Shown here: positions 25,184 to 33,688 of the stretch, one piece after another
How positions within the stretch are numbered: position 1 is the stretch's first letter
Layout of the letters: every line of letters starts with the position of its first letter
Assembly (NCBI RefSeq): GCF_036241575.1
Contig: NZ_CP108455.1
Location: forward strand, 6,803,001-6,867,000
From: Streptomyces sp. NBC_01267
Lineage (GTDB): Bacteria; Actinomycetota; Actinomycetes; Streptomycetales; Streptomycetaceae
Reading direction: 5' to 3'
DNA: 64,000 bases
Translations under genes and position numbers: made by a program
The notes under the pieces: model-generated
Databases searched by the model: none
The model's input: only the letters and a program-made list of their open reading frames with translations
Told to the model about the DNA's origin: nothing

Positions 25184-26160
25184 TGTTCCACCGCCTTCTC
25201 GCTGCGCTGGCGCAGCGCCACGACCACGATGGCGAGCACCGTGATGACGATCATGAGGACGATGCTCTGGGCCGAGGCGTAGCCGATCTTCCCGTTGAGG
25301 AACGACTCCGACAGGACCAGGTACGCGTACGTCTGCGTGTGGCCCGCCGGACCACCGTCGGTCATCGCCAGTACCAGGTCGTAGACCCGCAGCAGTTGGA
25401 CGAGTACGAGGACCACGTTGATCGTCACCGTGGGTGCCAGCATCGGCAGCACGACCTGGCGGAACGTCTGCCAGCGTGAGGCACCGTCGATGCGCGCCGC
25501 CTCCAGGAGCGACTCGGGGATCGTCTGCAGCCCGGCCAGGTAGAGGACCACGTTCACCCCGAACGTCGACCAGATCACCACGAAGACGACCGATGCGAGC
25601 GCCCAGTGAGGATCGGACAGGAACGGGATCTTCGAGCGGTGCGCGGCGCTCAGGAGCGTGTTGATGGCTCCCTCACTGCTCAGGATGGCCGACCACAGGA
25701 AGCCGATGATGACCGCGCCGAGCACGTGCGGGTAGAAGAACAGACCCCGCAGTATCGCTTTGACGCGCCCCTCGCCGTTGAGCATGACCGCGAGGCCCAG
25801 ACCGAGGACGTTGCAGGCCACGGTGCCGACCACCGCGATCACGAGCGTGACGTACGCCGCGTTCTTCACGCCCGGGTCGTGGAACAGCTGGACGTAGTTG
25901 TCCAGGCCCAGGGATTTGTAGCTGTCGGAGAAACCGTCCCAGTCGGTGAAGCTGAGCCGTCCGGCGACCACGACGGGGATGAGGATGAAGGCCACGACCG
26001 CCGCCAGTGCGGGGCCGACCATGAAGATGCTGGACAGGCTGCGGGCGGCGCGTACGCGCAGCGGGCGCGGGGGAGTGTGCTGAGTGCGACGGGGGCGCTC
26101 CTGGACCGGCGGGTTGTCCGACGGTCCAGAAGCGGTGAGCGTCGCGTTACTTGGGCGCAT
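25180..26160 (-). CDS. Carbohydrate ABC transporter permease (MalF type)
   Basis: A 326-residue permease with a ~40-residue Pro/Arg-rich cytoplasmic N-terminus, six membrane helices and the EAA loop in IPESLLEAARIDGASRWQTFRQVVLPML. It overlaps the binding-protein gene by 14 bases and the following permease gene by 4. It forms the channel with the MalG-type partner. Confidence 0.9.
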   Translation of the reverse strand: MRPSNATLTASGPSDNPPVQERPRRTQHTPPRPLRVRAARSLSSIFMVGPALAAVVAFILIPVVVAGRLSFTDWDGFSDSYKSLGLDNYVQLFHDPGVKNAAYVTLVIAVVGTVACNVLGLGLAVMLNGEGRVKAILRGLFFYPHVLGAVIIGFLWSAILSSEGAINTLLSAAHRSKIPFLSDPHWALASVVFVVIWSTFGVNVVLYLAGLQTIPESLLEAARIDGASRWQTFRQVVLPMLAPTVTINVVLVLVQLLRVYDLVLAMTDGGPAGHTQTYAYLVLSESFLNGKIGYASAQSIVLMIVITVLAIVVVALRQRSEKAVEQ

Positions 26161-27406
26161 TCGCGGACCACCACTTGTCCATGGCCCCCGCCACCTTGTC
26201 CGCCGACGTTCCCAGATACATGCTCTGGACCTGGGTGTTGAGCTCGTCGGGGAAGCCCGCCGGTGACGAGTTGTCGCCCAGTCCCGGGCCGATCGCGACG
26301 GTCTTGCCGCCGGCGGCGTCGAGGAGCTTCGCGATGTCGTTGGTCAGCGGGGTGGCCTTGTAGCTGTACCCGGTACGGAAGTTGCCCTCCGCGCTCAGTC
26401 CCTTCGTGACCGCCTTCTTGTCACTGACCAGGTACTTGACCAGGTCGATCGCCTCGGCGGTGTGCTTGGAGCTCTTGAGCACCGAGTACGGCATGGCCGG
26501 GTTGGCGGCCTGCGGCGGCGTGGAGCCGTCGAACGTGGGGACGGGGAACACGCCCGCGTCGAAGCCCGGCTTCGCATCGGCGAGTGAGGCCGCCAGCCAG
26601 TTGCCCATGACCATCGTCGCCGACTTGCCGGCGGTGAAGTTGTTGATCATGTCCTGGTACTTGATGCCGTTGGCGTCCTTGGGAACCAGGCCGTCCTTGA
26701 TCCAGGACTGGTAGACGTCGAGGAACTTGGCGTAGTTGCTGCCGGCGAAGGTCACGGAGCCCTTGTTCCGCTTCGCGTACCACTGCGGCTCGGTGTTCAT
26801 GACGTTCGGGTTGGCCATCATCAGGGCCTGCGCGCCGGTGGTCCACTCACCACCGGTCTGCATCGGCGTGTAACCGGCGCTCTTCAGCTTGCGCAGCGCG
26901 GCGGTGAACTCGTCGAACGTCTTGGGCGTCGAGGTGACACCGGCCTTGGTGAAGGCGTCCTTGTTGTAGAACACCAGCGACTGGAGCTGGACGCCGGTCC
27001 CGGCCATCCAGACCTTGCCGTCGAGTTTGGACGCCTCCGCGAACGGTGAGTCCTTCACCCACTGCGCGTCGGGCAGCGGTGCCATCTGTCCGGCGAGAGC
27101 CGTGTTCTGCCCGCCGGCGAGGATGTCGGGGGGGCTGCCGGCGGCCAGTTGCTGCTTCAGCGTGTCCTCGATGCCCCTGCCGGTGGGCGCCTCAATCGTG
27201 ACCTTCACTCCGGGGTGATCGGCGACGTACCCGGCCACCAGGTCCTTGTAGAACTGCTTGGTCAGCACCGGAGTGATGTTGACCAGCATGCGGATGTTCT
27301 TGCCGCCGCCTGCTGAATCGGTGCCGGTCGAGCAGCCCGTGAGCAGTGCGGCGGATATGGCGAGAGCACCCAGTTTGACCAGATGCCGGCGAGAACCCGA
27401 ACCCAT
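26147..27406 (-). CDS. Sugar ABC transporter solute-binding lipoprotein
   Basis: A 419-residue extracellular binding protein (SBP_bac_1). A lipoprotein signal with lipobox LLTGC ends at about residue 25, after RRHLVKLGALAISAALL. I chose the second ATG (27406) because the GGAGGG just before it is well spaced; the first ATG would add four residues. It is the first gene of the eight-gene operon and would determine what the system imports. Its leader carries three tandem GCTTATC repeats. Confidence 0.88.
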   Translation of the reverse strand: MGSGSRRHLVKLGALAISAALLTGCSTGTDSAGGGKNIRMLVNITPVLTKQFYKDLVAGYVADHPGVKVTIEAPTGRGIEDTLKQQLAAGSPPDILAGGQNTALAGQMAPLPDAQWVKDSPFAEASKLDGKVWMAGTGVQLQSLVFYNKDAFTKAGVTSTPKTFDEFTAALRKLKSAGYTPMQTGGEWTTGAQALMMANPNVMNTEPQWYAKRNKGSVTFAGSNYAKFLDVYQSWIKDGLVPKDANGIKYQDMINNFTAGKSATMVMGNWLAASLADAKPGFDAGVFPVPTFDGSTPPQAANPAMPYSVLKSSKHTAEAIDLVKYLVSDKKAVTKGLSAEGNFRTGYSYKATPLTNDIAKLLDAAGGKTVAIGPGLGDNSSPAGFPDELNTQVQSMYLGTSADKVAGAMDKWWSANAPK

Positions 27407-27423
27407 CGAACCCTCCATCGAAC

Positions 27424-27450
27424 GCTTATCGCTTATCGCTTATCGATAGC
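27424..27450. promoter_or_regulatory. Three tandem GCTTATC heptamers plus inverted copy
   Basis: GCTTATC is repeated exactly at 27424, 27431 and 27438 and is followed by GATAGC, its near-inverted copy. The last repeat and its partner form a TCGCT-TATCGATA-GCGA-like dyad. It sits 18-45 bases upstream of the binding-protein start, where a bound repressor would block transcription or translation. Confidence 0.6.
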
Positions 27451-27606
27451 GACCTCACCATCGGGGAAGTTCCGGGCAGCGGTCAAGGGTTGGCAACAGC
27501 AGCGTTACCTGTTCGCAACCTGCGAGGGGTGTGAACTCGGTTTCTTGCGGCGGGTTTTGAAAGATCCCTTGACACGCGCCGCCGCCGACCCGCTACTTGG
27601 CGCTCA

Positions 27607-27622
27607 GCGATTATCGATTAGC
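27607..27622. promoter_or_regulatory. TATCGAT dyad upstream of the beta-helix gene
   Basis: GCGATTATCGATTAGC is an imperfect palindrome sharing the TTATCGAT core with the site at 27438-27447. It lies 92-107 bases upstream of the start at 27714, so it could be the plus-strand operator for the same regulator. Confidence 0.5.
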
Positions 27623-27713
27623 CGGAGCATCGCGCAACGAGGGCTCGGCCGGAGGCGCTGTTCGCCCCGGATCGAGGACCCGGTTCCGGTAGGTATCTAC
27701 GAAAGGGCACTAC

Positions 27714-29933
27714 ATGTCCAGATTCTCGCGACGTGATCTTCTCAAGGCCGCCGGGGCCGTCGGCGTCGGCGCGTCCGCAGCCTTCGTCGCCGGGCCGGCC
27801 TACGCCGGTACCGGCGCCCGCCGGGGCCGGGCCGAGGACCAGAAGTCCTTCTTCGTGGCTACGGACGGGAAGGACTCGAACCCGGGTACCCAGGCCGCGC
27901 CGTTCGCCACGCTGGAGAAGGCGCGCGACGCGGTCCGCGCCTGGCGGGGGGCGGCGCGTGGCCGTGCCACGGCGCCGGTGACCGTCTTCCTCCGGGGCGG
28001 CACGTACCGGCGGACGCAGAGCTTCACCCTCGACGCGCGGGACTCCGGTACACCGGGCGGGCCGGTCACCTACGCCGCGTACAACGGCGAACAGGTCCGG
28101 CTCGTCGGCGGCGTGGACCTCCCCGCCACCGGGTTCGGGGCGGTCACCGACGAGGCGATCCGCGACCGGCTCCCGGCCGGCTCGCGCGACATCGTCCGCG
28201 AGTTCGACCTGAAGGCGCTCGGGATCACCGACTACGGCCAGATCGTCCAGGCCGGCTACGGCCTGCCGCGCTCGGTCACCCCGCCCGAACTCTTCTTCAA
28301 CAGCGAGGCGATGACCCTCGCCCGCTACCCGAGCACCGGGTTCCTCACCACCGGCCAGGTCCTCGACCCGGGCGGGAACCCCCGTAGCGTCCTCGGCGAC
28401 CCCGACAAGATGGCCGCCGAGTTCGCCAAGGGCGCCACGTTCAAGTACACCGACACCCGGCCGTCGACCTGGGCCGACACCAGCGACGTGTGGATGCAGG
28501 GCTACTGGTTCTACGAGTGGGCCGACGGCAACCTCCAGATCAAGGCGATCGACCCGGCGGCGCAGACGATCTCCACCAGGACCGCCAGCATGTACAGCGT
28601 CAAGGCGGGCCAGCGTTACTACTACTACAACGTGCTGGAGGAGCTCGACTCTCCTGGCGAGTGGTACCTCGACCGGTCCACCGGGAAGCTGTACCTGTAC
28701 CCGCCGAGCGACCTGTCCGGCGCTTCGGTGCAACTGTCGCTGCTGGCCGACCCGATGGCCGTCCTCGACGGCTGCTCGAACGTCACGTTCTCGAACCTGG
28801 CGTTCGAGGGGTCGCGCAGCGACGGCATCGTCATCACCGACGGCACGTCCAACACGGTCGAGGGCTGCACCCTGCGGCTCCTGGGCGGTCGCGCGGTCGC
28901 GATCGGTGACTCAAGCGTCTCGGCCGGGCCGCACGGCGGTTCGGACAACGAGGTCCGCGGCTGCCACATCCAGGCCACCGGCCAGGGTGGCGTCGCCCTC
29001 GCCGGCGGTGACCGGGCCACCCTCACCCCGGCGAACAACCGGGTGGTGGGCAACGAGATCCACGACTACAGCCGCCTCCAGCTGACGTACAGCCCCGCGG
29101 TCGAACTCGCCGGTGTCGGAAACCATGTGGCCAACAACCACATCTACGATGCGCCGCACGTCGCCATCGTCTTCCGCGGCAACGACCACGTGATCGAGTA
29201 CAACGAGATCAACGACGTGGTGAAGGAGACCAACGACGCAGGGGCCATCTACGCGGGCCGGGAGTGGACCGGACGCGGCACGGTCATCCGCTACAACTTC
29301 CTGCACGACATCGTGGGCAGCGGCGGGTCCCTCTTCGCCTCGGGCATCTACCTCGACGACTGCTTCTGCGGCACGACCGCGTTCGGCAACATCTTCTACA
29401 AGGTCGACACCGCCTTCCAGATCGGCGGCGGCCGGGACAACACCATCAGCAACAACATCATCCTGTCGTCCAGCCACTCGGTGACGCTCGACGAACGGGG
29501 ACTCAACTGGGCGGCGGGGGACCTGGCACCCGGCGGCGCGTGGGGGATGTACGACCTGCTGGCCGCCGTTCCCTACCAGCAGGAGCCGTGGCGGACGCGC
29601 TATCCGCACCTCGTGACCATCGCCGACGACCAGCCGGCGTACCCGAAGTACGACGTCGTCGAGTACAACGCGCTCTGCTCCGTCCCCGCGCTGAGCATCG
29701 CCCCGTCCGCGCGCACGTACGGAACGGTCGACCACAACCTGACACTCACCGCCGACCCCGGCGTCGTGACGGTCGTGGACGGGAAGCCGACCCTGGGCAA
29801 CGACGACGTGATCGCCGCTCAGCTCTCCGGCTACCAGCGGATACCCATGGACCGGATCGGGCTCGACGCGAACCGTGCGACCGGGAGCCACCGTCCGGGA
29901 CGCCGTCCCGGCCGAAGCCGGAAGATAAATTAG
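27714..29933 (+). CDS. Tat-exported right-handed beta-helix protein
   Basis: A 739-residue secreted protein. A twin-arginine signal (SRRDLLKAAG, Arg6-Arg7) ends near AGPAYAG at about residue 32. The mature start FVATDGKDSNPGTQAAPFATLEKA is typical of parallel beta-helix polysaccharide-active proteins, and Asn-rich rungs such as NNRVVGNEIHDY, NHVANNHIYDA and NTISNNIILSS mark the helix at about residues 340-600. Its place opposite a sugar importer suggests degradation of an extracellular acidic polysaccharide; lyase and glycosidase roles cannot be separated by eye. The TAG stop sits within an AT-rich dyad. Confidence 0.8.
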   Translation: MSRFSRRDLLKAAGAVGVGASAAFVAGPAYAGTGARRGRAEDQKSFFVATDGKDSNPGTQAAPFATLEKARDAVRAWRGAARGRATAPVTVFLRGGTYRRTQSFTLDARDSGTPGGPVTYAAYNGEQVRLVGGVDLPATGFGAVTDEAIRDRLPAGSRDIVREFDLKALGITDYGQIVQAGYGLPRSVTPPELFFNSEAMTLARYPSTGFLTTGQVLDPGGNPRSVLGDPDKMAAEFAKGATFKYTDTRPSTWADTSDVWMQGYWFYEWADGNLQIKAIDPAAQTISTRTASMYSVKAGQRYYYYNVLEELDSPGEWYLDRSTGKLYLYPPSDLSGASVQLSLLADPMAVLDGCSNVTFSNLAFEGSRSDGIVITDGTSNTVEGCTLRLLGGRAVAIGDSSVSAGPHGGSDNEVRGCHIQATGQGGVALAGGDRATLTPANNRVVGNEIHDYSRLQLTYSPAVELAGVGNHVANNHIYDAPHVAIVFRGNDHVIEYNEINDVVKETNDAGAIYAGREWTGRGTVIRYNFLHDIVGSGGSLFASGIYLDDCFCGTTAFGNIFYKVDTAFQIGGGRDNTISNNIILSSSHSVTLDERGLNWAAGDLAPGGAWGMYDLLAAVPYQQEPWRTRYPHLVTIADDQPAYPKYDVVEYNALCSVPALSIAPSARTYGTVDHNLTLTADPGVVTVVDGKPTLGNDDVIAAQLSGYQRIPMDRIGLDANRATGSHRPGRRPGRSRKIN

Positions 29934-29944
29934 TAATTAATCTT
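29922..29944 (+). terminator. AT-rich dyad over the beta-helix stop codon
   Basis: AAGATAAATTA (29922-29932) and TAATTAATCTT (29934-29944) pair with one mismatch around a single base. In DNA this rich in GC, 23 bases of nearly pure AT are unusual. A second, GC-rich hairpin follows at 29988-30022. Confidence 0.4.
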
Positions 29945-29987
29945 GACGGTGGCCCGGTTGCCCCGTCAGGCTGTACCAGCGGAACGA

Positions 29988-30022
29988 GGGGTCCGGCCGC
30001 CTGGGTCAGGAGGCCGGACCCC
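29988..30022 (+). terminator. Hairpin between the beta-helix gene and the SDR gene
   Basis: GGGGTCCGGCC and GGCCGGACCCC are exact 11-base arms with a 13-base loop, 55 bases after the beta-helix stop and 98 bases before the SDR start. It probably attenuates or ends the first transcript. Confidence 0.6.
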
Positions 30023-30119
30023 GTGCCGTGGGCGCGTCGGCGGAGTCCTACGCGCACCACCGCACCGAGCCGACCGCTTCACCACCCGAGTCCACCACCC
30101 GAGGAGTCGACCCCGCCCC

Positions 30120-30878
30120 ATGAACGGAAACACCCGCTTCGCCGACAAGGTGGCCGTGGTCACCGGAGCCGCCTCGGGCATCGGGGCGGCCACCGCCGAA
30201 CGGCTCGCCGAGGAAGGCGCCGCGGTGGTCCTCGCCGACATCGCCGCGGACCCCGGCGAGAACGTCGCAGCCGGTATCCGCGCACAGGGCGGCCGGGCCG
30301 TCTTCGTCCGCGCGGACGTCTCGGACGAGGGCGACTGGGCACGGATCGTCTCCGCGGCACACACCTTCGGCCCCGTCGGCGTCCTGGTGAGCAACGCCTA
30401 CACGGTCGACGTCACCCCCGCGCACGACATGACCGTCGCCTCGTGGGAGCGCCAGCTCGCGGTGAATCTCACCGGGGCGTTCCTCGGCTTCCGCGCGGTC
30501 CTGCCCGACCTGCGTGAACAGCGTGGCGCGGTGGTGGTCACCTCCTCCGTCCACGCCCACAAGGGCATCCCCGGGCACCCCGCCTACGCGGCGTCCAAGG
30601 GCGCGCTGCTCTCCCTGTGCGGACAACTCGCGGTGGAGTACGGGCCCGAGGTGCGGGTCAACGCGGTACTGCCGGGTCCCATCCTCACCGCGGCCTGGGA
30701 CCGGGTGTCGGAGGAGGACCGCAGGAAGAGCGTCACCGAGACCGCCGCGCAGCGCTTCGGAACGCCCCAGGAGGCAGCGGCAGCCATCGCGTTCCTCGCT
30801 GCCGACGAGGCGTCCTACATCACGGGATCCAGTCTGCTCGTCGACGGCGGCTGGTCCGTCCTGAAGGCCTCGGCCTGA
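30120..30878 (+). CDS. SDR-family sugar dehydrogenase
   Basis: A 252-residue classical short-chain dehydrogenase. It shows the cofactor loop TGAASGIG (residues 17-24), the NAD-type Asp in VVLADIAAD, VSNAYTVD in place of the common NNAG, the Ser in VVTSSVHAHKG, YAASKGALL (YxxxK) and the C-terminal YITGSSLLVDGGW. Upstream of galactonate dehydratase it probably oxidises an aldose to the aldonolactone. The ATG at 30120 follows GAGGAG somewhat distantly. It leads the six-gene plus-strand catabolic unit. Confidence 0.86.
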   Translation: MNGNTRFADKVAVVTGAASGIGAATAERLAEEGAAVVLADIAADPGENVAAGIRAQGGRAVFVRADVSDEGDWARIVSAAHTFGPVGVLVSNAYTVDVTPAHDMTVASWERQLAVNLTGAFLGFRAVLPDLREQRGAVVVTSSVHAHKGIPGHPAYAASKGALLSLCGQLAVEYGPEVRVNAVLPGPILTAAWDRVSEEDRRKSVTETAAQRFGTPQEAAAAIAFLAADEASYITGSSLLVDGGWSVLKASA

Positions 30879-30918
30879 CCGGCGCCGTACCCGACGCACA
30901 TCAGAAAGGCACACAGAC

Positions 30919-31662
30919 ATGACGCCATACGCGCGTCGCGGAGTGCACGGCCAGACCGTGGAGACTCTCGCGCGCCGGGTGCTGAGTGGCGAGATTCCCG
31001 AGGGGGCGACCCTCGACCTGGTGACGCTGCAGGGCGAGTTGGACGTCAGCCTGACCACCCTGCGCGAATCCCTGAAGGTCCTGGCGGCCAAGGGAATGGT
31101 CGATGCCCGCCAGAAGCGCGGAACCTTCGTCCGCGCCCGCTCCGACTGGAACCTCCTGGACGCGGATGTGCTGCGCTGGCAGTTCGCGGTCGCCACCGGG
31201 ACGGGTACCGACCTCGGGCTGCTGCGCGATCTCGGTGAGGTCCGCGGCATCATCGAGCCGGCCGCCGTCCGGCTGGCCGCCGAACGCCGCACCGACACCG
31301 ACCTCGCGGCCCTCGAAGCGGCCCTGACCGCCATGAGCGAGCAGGAGGGCGGCGCGACCCACGCGGTCGAGGCGGACCTCGCTTTCCACCGCGCGCTCCT
31401 CGCGGCCACCCACAACGAACTGCTGGACCGTATGGAGATGGTCATCGAGTCCGGCCTCGCGCACCGCGACGAGATCGTGCACTCCTCGCCGCACGGCGAG
31501 GACCCCGTACCCAGCCACCGTGCCGTCCTGGACGCCGTACGCGACCAGGACCCGGCCGCGGCCGAACGCGCCATGCGGGCTCTGCTCGACCAGGCCGTAC
31601 GCGACCTCGACCGGGCGCACGGAAGCCGACCTGCCGCAGACGAGGGGACCACGGCCCTGTGA
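30919..31662 (+). CDS. GntR-family regulator with FCD domain (DgoR-like)
   Basis: A 247-residue FadR-type regulator. The winged helix (residues 10-70) includes SLTTLRESLKVLAAKGMVDARQKRGTF, and the FCD domain contains EADLAFHRALLAATHNELL and SHRAVLDAVRDQD with the ligand/metal His residues. WNLLDADVLRWQ after the wing is the linker found in DgoR-like proteins. The next gene, galactonate dehydratase, overlaps its stop codon by 4 bases, which supports a role in sensing galactonate or its keto-deoxy product. Confidence 0.87.
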   Translation: MTPYARRGVHGQTVETLARRVLSGEIPEGATLDLVTLQGELDVSLTTLRESLKVLAAKGMVDARQKRGTFVRARSDWNLLDADVLRWQFAVATGTGTDLGLLRDLGEVRGIIEPAAVRLAAERRTDTDLAALEAALTAMSEQEGGATHAVEADLAFHRALLAATHNELLDRMEMVIESGLAHRDEIVHSSPHGEDPVPSHRAVLDAVRDQDPAAAERAMRALLDQAVRDLDRAHGSRPAADEGTTAL

Positions 31663-32804
31663 AGATCACGCGTATCGAGACCTTTCTCGTACCACCCCGC
31701 TGGCTGTTCTGCCGGATCGAGACCGACGAAGGCGTCGTCGGCTGGGGCGAACCCGTGGTCGAGGGCCGGGCCGAAGTGGTCCGTACCGCCGTCGACGTCC
31801 TCGCCGAATACCTGATCGGCCAGGATCCGCTGCGTATCCAGGACCACTGGCAGGTGCTCAGCAAGGGCGGCTTCTACCGGGGCGGCCCGGTACTCTCCAG
31901 CGCCGTCGCCGGCATCGACCAGGCGCTGTGGGACATCGCCGGCAAGTCCTACGGCGCCCCCGTCCACGCCCTGCTCGGCGGCCCGGTCCGCGACGAGGTG
32001 CGGGTCTACGCCTGGGTCGGCGGCGACGAACCCGCCGAGCTCACCGAACAGATCACCGCCCAGGTCGAGGCCGGCTTCACCGCCGTCAAGATGAACGCGG
32101 CAGGCCGCACCTCACCTCTCCCCACCCCCGCCGAGACCGCCGGCGTCGTCGACCGGGTGGCCGCCGCCCGCGCGGTTCTCGGCCCCGGCCGTGACGTGGC
32201 CATCGACATGCACGGCAGATTCGGACCGGCCGGCGCGCGCCGTGTCCTGCACGCCATCGAGCCCCTGCACCCGCTGTTCGTGGAGGAACCCCTCCTTCCC
32301 GACCAGGGACACCTGCTGCCCTCCCTGGTCGCCGGCACCTCCATACCCATCGCCACCGGCGAACGGCTCTACGGGCGCGCCGAGTTCCTGCCCGCACTCA
32401 CGGCCGGCATCGCGGTCGCCCAGCCGGACCTCTCGCACGCCGGGGGCATCTCCGAGGTCCACCGCATCGCCTCGCTCGCCGAGACCTACGGGGCACAGCT
32501 CGCCCCGCACTGCCCCCTCGGCCCCATCGCGCTCGCCGCCAGCCTCCAGGTCGCCTTCGCCACCCCGAACTTCCTCATCCAGGAACAGAGCCGGGGCATC
32601 CACTACAACAAGGACGCCGACCTGCTGTCGTACGTGGTCGACACCGAACCCTTCCGCTTCGTCGGCGGACGGGCGCGGCGCACGGACCTGCCGGGGCTCG
32701 GCGTCACCGTCGACGAGAAGGCCGTACGCGCGGCCGACCGGACCGGGCACGCCTGGCGCAACCCGGTGTGGAGGCACGACGACGGTGCCTTCGCCGAGTG
32801 GTGA
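31659..32804 (+). CDS. dgoD: Galactonate dehydratase-like enolase-superfamily enzyme
   Basis: A 381-residue mandelate-racemase-group protein. DgoD-type ligands are visible: the DxH in IDMHGRFG, Glu in LFVEEPLLP, Glu in IATGERLYG and the catalytic His in APHCPLGPIAL. It would dehydrate D-galactonate (or a close aldonate) to the 2-keto-3-deoxy acid, which the kinase and aldolase downstream consume. GTG start, coupled to the regulator upstream and to the epimerase downstream. Confidence 0.86.
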   Translation: MKITRIETFLVPPRWLFCRIETDEGVVGWGEPVVEGRAEVVRTAVDVLAEYLIGQDPLRIQDHWQVLSKGGFYRGGPVLSSAVAGIDQALWDIAGKSYGAPVHALLGGPVRDEVRVYAWVGGDEPAELTEQITAQVEAGFTAVKMNAAGRTSPLPTPAETAGVVDRVAAARAVLGPGRDVAIDMHGRFGPAGARRVLHAIEPLHPLFVEEPLLPDQGHLLPSLVAGTSIPIATGERLYGRAEFLPALTAGIAVAQPDLSHAGGISEVHRIASLAETYGAQLAPHCPLGPIALAASLQVAFATPNFLIQEQSRGIHYNKDADLLSYVVDTEPFRFVGGRARRTDLPGLGVTVDEKAVRAADRTGHAWRNPVWRHDDGAFAEW

Positions 32805-33688
32805 GCACGGTGACAGCTCCCCGCATCGAGACCGACGCGGCCCACGGCGGACGGTGGACGTCCCTGCGTGCCGCCGGCCGCGAATGGCTCTGGCACCGCG
32901 ACGAGCCACGCCGCCCCGGCGCCGTTCCGGGCGACGCCTTCGCCGACGCCGGTGGACTGGAGGAATGCGTACCGACCGTACGCGGCACACCCGACCACGG
33001 CGCTGCCTGGACCCGGCCCTGGCAGCGGTCCGACGGCACCGAGTCCGTCGACTGCCCGGACTTCCGGCTCAGCCGCCGGATCCGCAGCGACGGGGACCGC
33101 GCAGTGGCCGACTACCGGCTCACGGCCGAACCCGGCTACCGCTTCCTGTGGGCCGCGCACGCGCTGCTCGCTCTCTCGGAGGAGGCCCGTATCGGGATCA
33201 GGGACGGAACGCCGACCCGCCTCTACCCCGACGGCGGTGCCCGGTGGATCCCCTGCTCCTGGCCGTCGCAGCCCGGACGGACGGGAGGGCTCGACCGGCT
33301 CGGGCCGGACGACGGGACGGCCGTCGGCGCCGTCGTCGACACCCCGCAGGTGTACGTACGCGACGGCGCGGCCACCTTGCGCATGGCCGTCGAAGCGGAG
33401 GGGCAGCCGGTGTCCGTGGCGGTGTGGCGCAACCTCGGCGGCTTCCCCGAGCAGGAGCCGTACCGGTCCGTCGGGGTCGAGCCGATGCTCGGCCGGGTCT
33501 TCGACCTGGCGGCCGCAGGGGACGGGGACGCCGCGTGCGTCCCGCCCAGTGGCGAGGTCCGCTGGCGTCTCACCCTGACCGCGCAGACATCTGAGCCGTG
33601 CGCACCACCAGCGCCCCGCACGGAACCGGAAGCCGACACGGCACCGGAAGACACAGACAGGAAGGAAACCCGCCCGTGGATCTGCTGA
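32801..33688 (+). CDS. Aldose 1-epimerase-like protein
   Basis: A 295-residue protein resembling aldose 1-epimerases and related sugar-binding beta-sandwich proteins: SLRAAGREWLWHRDEP, GGLEECVPTVRG (substrate Glu/His region), HGAAWTRPW and ALLALSEEARIGI. It may speed mutarotation of the imported sugar or recognise the aldose. The GTG at 32801 overlaps the dgoD stop by 4 bases, and its last codons overlap the aldolase start by 13 bases. The Pro/Thr/Glu-rich tail after residue 265 is unlike the family core. Confidence 0.72.
   Translation: MSTVTAPRIETDAAHGGRWTSLRAAGREWLWHRDEPRRPGAVPGDAFADAGGLEECVPTVRGTPDHGAAWTRPWQRSDGTESVDCPDFRLSRRIRSDGDRAVADYRLTAEPGYRFLWAAHALLALSEEARIGIRDGTPTRLYPDGGARWIPCSWPSQPGRTGGLDRLGPDDGTAVGAVVDTPQVYVRDGAATLRMAVEAEGQPVSVAVWRNLGGFPEQEPYRSVGVEPMLGRVFDLAAAGDGDAACVPPSGEVRWRLTLTAQTSEPCAPPAPRTEPEADTAPEDTDRKETRPWIC

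Larger units (their letters stand above)
27407..27713. other. Divergent promoter region of the sugar-acid island
   Basis: 307 bases between the divergent binding-protein and beta-helix genes. It contains repeated TATCGAT-type motifs at both ends (27424-27450 and 27607-27622) and no supportable gene. It is the control centre from which both halves of the island are transcribed. Confidence 0.7.
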
